Assembly (NCBI GenBank): GCA_963931925.1
Contig: OZ007572.1
Span: 24,358,034 to 24,422,033, forward strand
Direction of reading: 5' to 3'
DNA length: 64,000 nucleotides
DNA from: Onchidella celtica
Lineage: Eukaryota; Mollusca; Gastropoda; Systellommatophora; Onchidiidae
Under the pieces are notes generated by a model. It was not told where the DNA came from. It was given only the letters and a program-made list of their open reading frames with translations, and ran no database searches. Within the stretch, counting starts at the first letter, position 1. Each line of letters begins with the position of its first letter. The translations under genes were made by a program, and so were the position numbers. Shown here in pieces: positions 60,401 to 64,000 of the stretch.

Positions 60401-61441
60401 AGCTCGTACTATCGATTCCCGTCTGCGTACAAAAAAAATAAAAATAAATAAATAATCAAAGTTGATGAATACTTAACATTAAAATTTAATTAAATTTGAT
60501 CATTTCCTCCGGGCAGTGGATACAATGGGTATATTCCTCACAGTCAAGGTCGATAAACCTCCAAGAAATCAATACCGTAGCAAGACTTTTAGCAGCCTTT
60601 TATCGTGGCTGTTTTATGATTATTGACCAAAACACTCAGCGTAAATGTTACGCAGCAGCCGATAAGGATCATTGTCACAGACAGAAATAACATTTTTTTC
60701 CACGGGAAAAGAAGAGTTCGAGGGAAAGAATGAAAAATCTCTTCTCCCAAGCAGGGCCGTGTGAAAATCATTATGGGCCCCTTGGCAAAGCTGTTGGCTG
60801 CGTTTTCTTGTTTCAAAACCCAATGTAAATTTGCATGCATGGGCCCCCTAAACCCACGGGGGCCCTGAGCAACTGCCCAATGAGCCCATGCGTTAAGACG
60901 GCTCTGCTTTCCAGCCAGGAAAAATAAGTGCTCCATTTATTTCCCTCATTATTTGACATTGTTGTAAAACGACGTGACAGATTTTAGTTGCTTTGTGGTA
61001 ACCTAGGGTAAACCTTTAAACATGAGATGTTAGTCTTAATTACCCAGAGAGTGTGGCCATTGGTTTTGCATGGGTAAACGTTTGATGTCAATTCTCAGTT
61101 GTGGTAAAAGTGGAGTTGGAACAAACAAGAACTAAGGTCGTGTTGCCTCCGAGCCTTTATAAATAATTCCTGCACCGTTTCTTTCCTGCCTCAAAATACA
61201 TGATTGTATGAATCTACAAGTAGGGCCTACATCTTCACCGACCTTAGATATCAGGGAAGGAAGGCATAGGCTATATAACATTATCTTCTCGTGTTACCCG
61301 GGGCAAGTGGGTCTCTTGGGGGTACTTATCCATCTTAAATGGTCTCATACACATATTCATGACCGGAATTGTAAAACAATAAAGCTGAGAACCATAAAAT
61401 CCAACACACACTGCGCTCTTAAGTGTTACATTACCTGCCAT
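48378..61441 (-). CDS. Gelsolin/severin-like actin-binding protein (13 coding exons)
   Basis: Spliced minus-strand gene encoding about 361 residues: three gelsolin repeats, the usual size of invertebrate severin-like proteins that sever and cap actin filaments in a calcium-dependent way in the cytoplasm. Coding exons: 61435-61441, 57406-57486, 56555-56628, 55645-55719, 54802-54867, 53848-53976, 53264-53372, 52606-52716, 51755-51835, 50584-50666, 50132-50210, 49274-49369, 48378-48473. All introns are GT-AG and phases agree. Family landmarks are YDGDSYIVL and [12 protein letters not shown] (repeat 1), TDVYILDLG and [14 protein letters not shown] (repeat 2), and [16 protein letters not shown] (repeat 3); the end is AFLAALAA. 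The start ATGGCAG is split by intron 1 after seven bases. One extra base in exon 6 (TTT, 53940-53942) creates a premature stop; all other exons are clean. Introns hold FB-2, two MITEs and a hairpin. Confidence 0.93.
49274..49369 (-). CDS. Gelsolin-like exon 12
   Basis: 96 bases; residues ~299-330, [20 protein letters not shown], the core of repeat 3. Donor GTGAGT. Confidence 0.94.
50132..50210 (-). CDS. Gelsolin-like exon 11
   Basis: 79 bases; residues ~272-298, [16 protein letters not shown], entry to repeat 3. Donor GTGAGT. Confidence 0.9.
50428..50515 (-). ncRNA. Intronic miRNA-precursor-like hairpin (candidate)
   Basis: In the intron between exons 11 and 10 (50211-50583), two ~40-base arms pair around a 4-base loop. 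The core TGTATGTAGCAAAGCCTTG (plus strand) is matched exactly by its complement. Two arm differences are C-A mismatches in plus-strand RNA but G-U wobbles in minus-strand RNA, so the hairpin is best in the host gene's sense. Size suits a miRNA precursor. It could also be a small decayed inverted-repeat element. Confidence 0.45.
50584..50666 (-). CDS. Gelsolin-like exon 10
   Basis: 83 bases; residues ~245-271, [17 protein letters not shown] and the linker toward repeat 3. Donor GTGTGT. Confidence 0.9.
51755..51835 (-). CDS. Gelsolin-like exon 9
   Basis: 81 bases; residues ~218-244, [19 protein letters not shown], then an acidic DEGSDD. Donor GTAAGT. Confidence 0.92.
52606..52716 (-). CDS. Gelsolin-like exon 8
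   Basis: 111 bases; residues ~181-217, [20 protein letters not shown], the core of repeat 2. Donor GTATAG is slightly weak. Confidence 0.93.
53264..53372 (-). CDS. Gelsolin-like exon 7
   Basis: 109 bases; residues ~144-180 with [13 protein letters not shown] and [17 protein letters not shown], the linker into repeat 2. Donor GTTAGT. Confidence 0.93.
53848..53976 (-). CDS. Gelsolin-like exon 6, frame broken by one base
   Basis: 129 bases where 128 would keep the frame. [12 protein letters not shown] is followed by an extra A (plus-strand TTT at 53940-53942), giving a TGA two codons later. One base out of frame, the family sequence resumes ([18 protein letters not shown]). The splice sites are good and phases outside the indel agree with exons 5 and 7. 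Confidence 0.9.
54802..54867 (-). CDS. Gelsolin-like exon 5
   Basis: 66 bases; residues ~80-101 with [15 protein letters not shown]. Donor GTATGT. Confidence 0.92.
54943..55207. mobile_element. Tc1/mariner-type MITE, 265 bp, perfect 26-bp TIRs
   Basis: Starts CACTCGAGCCAAAAAGTTAA and ends with the exact complement over 26 bases. TA dinucleotides flank both ends (54941-54942, 55208-55209). Lies in the intron between exons 5 and 4. No transposase. Confidence 0.9.
55645..55719 (-). CDS. Gelsolin-like exon 4
   Basis: 75 bases; residues ~55-79 with [18 protein letters not shown], the core strand of repeat 1. Donor GTGAGT. Confidence 0.93.
56555..56628 (-). CDS. Gelsolin-like exon 3
   Basis: 74 bases; residues ~30-54 with [16 protein letters not shown], the start of gelsolin repeat 1. 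Donor GTCAGT. Confidence 0.92.
56708..56874. mobile_element. hAT-type MITE, 167 bp
   Basis: Ends CAGTGGTGGATCTGC and the complement of CTTTGGTGGACCTAC are imperfect inverted repeats. Flanks ttcatatt and ttcatacc match at six of eight positions, an aged 8-bp duplication. In the intron between exons 3 and 2. Confidence 0.65.
57406..57486 (-). CDS. Gelsolin-like exon 2
   Basis: 81 bases between acceptor TTTCTTTCAG and donor GTAAGT; residues ~3-29, including [17 protein letters not shown], the N-terminal lead into repeat 1. Confidence 0.88.
57591..60340. mobile_element. Long palindromic (foldback) element FB-2, intact
   Basis: About 2.75 kb with arms complementary over ~1.3 kb (about 57600-58950 against 59050-60340). 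The centre contains CACTCGCGAGTGA. The left arm is the complement of the FB-1 right arm and the right arm is the complement of the FB-1 left arm, so the two are inverted relative to each other. Ends CCGGTGTAGCAGGCCAGATT and the complement of CCGGTGTAACAGGCC. No insertion, no gene. It fills most of intron 1, starting ~105 bases from exon 2. Confidence 0.87.
60752..60906. mobile_element. hAT-type MITE, 155 bp
   Basis: CAGGGCCGT at the left and CAGAGCCGTCTTAACGC (minus strand) at the right form inverted termini; the interior has GGGCCCC blocks. Flanks ctcccaag and ctttccag match at five of eight positions. Within intron 1. Confidence 0.6.
61435..61441 (-). CDS. Gelsolin-like exon 1 (start codon)
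   Basis: ATGGCAG followed by donor GTAATG. Joins exon 2 to read M-A-G-L-I-K. Chosen as start because it is the ATG whose phase and splice donor fit exon 2; the preceding exon sequence has stops in frame. Confidence 0.75.
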
Positions 61442-61507
61442 ATTGAGCCAATAAATGCGATGTCCTTCACAAGTCCAAATCAGAAGCTGGTTTCACTTCG
61501 TCGATAT

Positions 61508-61560
61508 CTGAAAGTAGAGAATAATAATGTCTTTACTATCTATGAAAAAATGCAACTCAC
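61508..61560 (-). other. Possible 53-bp intron in the 5' UTR
   Basis: On the minus strand, donor GTGAGT after CATACT and acceptor CTACTTTCAG before ATATCGACG, just upstream of exon 1. Both sites look good, but the intron is short and only transcript data could confirm it. Confidence 0.35.
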
Positions 61561-61663
61561 AGTATGTATCTAGGCAGAGTTTCAGCGTTGTCATTTCTTG
61601 GGCAGGTATTTCCGAGCATCTCTTTCATACCAATGTTGCGTGCACAGTTGGCTGAAAGTGGCA

Positions 61664-61672
61664 CTATATATA
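61664..61672 (-). promoter_or_regulatory. Candidate TATA box of the gelsolin-like gene
   Basis: TATATATAG in minus-strand sense, about 225 bases upstream of the start codon. Transcription would begin near 61635-61640. Position fits, but TATA-like strings are common in this AT-rich DNA. Confidence 0.35.
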
Positions 61673-61699
61673 AGAGTGTAGCCTCCCTAAATTTAATTT

Positions 61700-63892
61700 A
61701 TGTGACAGCGAATTCATAAACAACAACAGCAACTGCTACCGCGATAACAATAGCAACCAAAAACTGATTTCACGGTTATACTGGGCGTCATTAAACTGCT
61801 GGTAATTACAACAGTCATTTCAACAGGAGATTGGTTATCTGTGCAATCGCAATAGCTTATAATATAGTTTTCCCATTGCTCGCCCCGTACCTCCTTTTTT
61901 CCCGACACCTCCACCCCCACCCCTACCCAATGCTCTCAGTAACTGTGGCTCTTCAGTGGCGTTATATCACGATTTGTCAAGTCAAGAGTTGCAAACCAGA
62001 ACATCATTTCCCACGAACTATGGATACCATTTGTAGACAATGCGTCCATTATACAGCTGTTCTCTTCTCCAGTTTAGTGTGTTTATTTTCATCTGTGCTT
62101 GATGTTCCACTTGTTTGGGAGCATGCGAAGGCCATTGAGGCCTACAACAATGAAGCCCAATGATAGGCCTTGGAACCAGGTACAACTGATGAAAAGTGCG
62201 CTCCAAATTCATGACCTGTTTCCTCAAAGTGAATGCAACTAAACTGAACAACACGAACGACAAGTCTCATCCCTGGCCGTTAAAATTGTCCATTTTGCTA
62301 AAATAGTTCTAGATATACTGCATGACGGCAAAGACTGCTTTTTTTTTTTTCATGGCGAGAAAGAGCAGGGTTGGGCTGGGAATTGTGGTGTGACCTTTCT
62401 GCGGCTTCAGACCATTTTCTCCAGGGTCAGGTGTCAGGTGGGTCAGAAACAAGCTTTAACTTCGTCAAGAGCTGGTACGGAGTATTTGAACACTGAAGTT
62501 AATCTCAAGTTGTAAGATATCTCCGAGTTCCACAGTCTAGTTTGGACATGTCGAAAATTTCTATCTTGGTCCGATAGCGACCCGAAATGATAATTATTCT
62601 TTTCATTTAAGTCTATTGTCTACTTTCTAATCTTAGCAGGCCAAAGGGCTGGGGTTCTAAGAATTCAATTTGTGCATGACAAGGAAGTTGCCTGCAGGGA
62701 TGCCTGGAACGGCGGGCGTTCATCAAGACCACAGTTTGTTTTACAGTAGCGTAATAAAACGAAATAGTGAAATCAAAATAACAGCATAGTACGCTCTTTC
62801 AGTTGGCATCTGCAGTGAAAATAAGATAACAATACAATTGTAAATGCAGCTTAACCCCTTGAATCCACTTTGTAAGACCTGGGATTTATTTGATATTATG
62901 ATCTTTGTGCGGCTACTATGGGTCACAATGTCCTTCAGGGAAAGACATTATTCAGTTTATCAGACTGCATTATACTCAATTTTATCAGCGAATTGCCTAT
63001 CTCATTTTCAGCGGGTGAAAAGAGACTACATGCGCGCACCCGTGCGCAGGCACACACAAACACAGTCATGCATACCAGATTTCATTTCATTATCCTCACA
63101 GGATTTTGCAAAGCTTAGAATGCTTTGACACTCTTTAAAACCAGTTTCTTTTCCGTTTCGCGTATCCTCCTCTTTACACATCTTACCGAATAGAAACTGT
63201 CTTGACAAAAGAACGAAGTTTACAGTTCTGCTTAGGAATGTATGGATACCCCTAACACCATTTCTTTTCAACTGTTCGTCCAAAATCTAAAATCCTTTCT
63301 CGCGTCCTGGTTCATAGGAGCGTGACTTATGTTTGCTTAAATCTCAATTATTCACCTTACAGATGAGTGAAAATGAATAACTAATACAAGCGGGGATCGG
63401 CTACGAGAGTTCCCTAACTGGGGATGTAAAAATATGCAAAAGCCCAGGGCAGGATAGCCTTTTATTTAGATGCATGGATTTTGTTGAATGTTCTATAATA
63501 TTATGTTTCTTTCAGAGAAGAATGCAATCGATTTTAAAAGGTTTCAAAGTTGTGCAGGAGCCCTGAAAATAATATTGAGACTGTCGCTTAGGTAATGGGT
63601 TCCTAAACTATGGCCTACGAGTTTGACTACTACGGTCCGCCATCGGTTAAAAAAATGGACTATTTTTCGTGGATTCATTACAGACTTCTAATTTCTGTGA
63701 AAAGCCGTTTTCAGAGATGCAGGAACCCATGTGTGGAATCTACAGGTAAATCAGCATTGTCATAATTATGATGACCATTAATTTCGCGATCACCAAAATC
63801 GAAACCTCAAGTAAGAGGAAGTGAAAAAGGCGCCAGGTCAGTTTTCATGCTTCTCACTAACATTACCGTATTAGACAAGTGTGCACTTTAAA
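61700..63892. other. Upstream intergenic, no certain gene
   Basis: ORFs up to 110 codons show no known motif or splice-exon pattern. Around 63600, 'gggttcctaaactatggcc' resembles a hAT terminus but lacks a partner. Confidence 0.5.
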
Positions 63893-64000
63893 TACATGAG
63901 GATTGTGAGCTAGTATAACGAATAAATACATGAGGATTGTGAGCTAGTATAACGAATAAATACATGAGGATTGTGAGCTAGTATAACGAATAAATACATG
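63893..64000. repeat. 34-bp tandem repeat, at least 3.2 units, runs off the window
   Basis: Unit starts 'tacatgaggattgtgagcta' and continues 'gtataacgaataaa'; the visible copies are identical. The array continues beyond the window, so its total length is unknown. Confidence 0.95.

Noticed and set aside
48378-61441. Six-repeat gelsolin or villin
   Set aside because: The exons give three repeats and a stop after AALAA; no villin headpiece or further repeats are seen downstream.

Overview
This is animal nuclear DNA. It is AT-rich and full of simple repeats, and it carries one spliced host gene with GT-AG introns among many transposable elements. The element mix fits a marine invertebrate, most likely a mollusc or another lophotrochozoan: a Gmr1-type Ty3/gypsy element, an RTE-like LINE, CR1/L2-like remnants, hAT, mariner and piggyBac short elements, and a tRNA-headed SINE with a conserved core. 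The taxon is an inference. No bacterial operon, CRISPR array or rRNA is visible.

Layout. 1-6890 is one copy of a diverged direct segmental duplication whose second copy lies at 34636-40105. The copies differ by insertions: a 1.04-kb TIR element and a TAGATC array only in copy 1, and a SINE only in copy 2. 7-19 kb holds microsatellites, a hAT-type MITE, a decayed CR1/L2-like LINE 3' end (minus strand), a piggyBac-type MITE and a decayed piggyBac transposase. 19248-21155 is a compact non-autonomous LTR element with a primer-binding site, a polypurine tract and almost identical 432-bp LTRs. 22.5-26.2 kb holds two copies of another duplicated segment; one is split by a 1,025-bp insert containing two tRNA-Asp-like pieces. 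26558-33766 is a young Ty3/gypsy element on the minus strand, with near-identical 875/876-bp LTRs and a 5-bp target duplication. Its domain order is gag-PR-IN-RT-RNaseH, its integrase catalytic core is missing, and its primer-binding site is repeated in tandem.

40238-46348 and 57591-60340 are two copies, in opposite orientation, of a long palindromic (foldback) element with palindromic termini. The first copy has been entered by an RTE-like LINE with an intact 1043-codon ORF and a 7-bp target duplication.

Between and around the foldback copies lies the host gene, on the minus strand (coding 61441 down to 48378). It has 13 coding exons and encodes a three-domain gelsolin/severin-type actin-binding protein of about 361 residues. 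The second foldback copy, a mariner MITE, a hAT MITE and a miRNA-precursor-like hairpin all lie in its introns. Exon 6 has one extra base that breaks the frame; this may be a sequencing error, a null allele or real decay.

Functionally, the window is one cytoskeletal gene embedded in repeats. The most notable points are the tandem primer-binding site, the young element without an integrase core, the foldback family, and the intronic hairpins.
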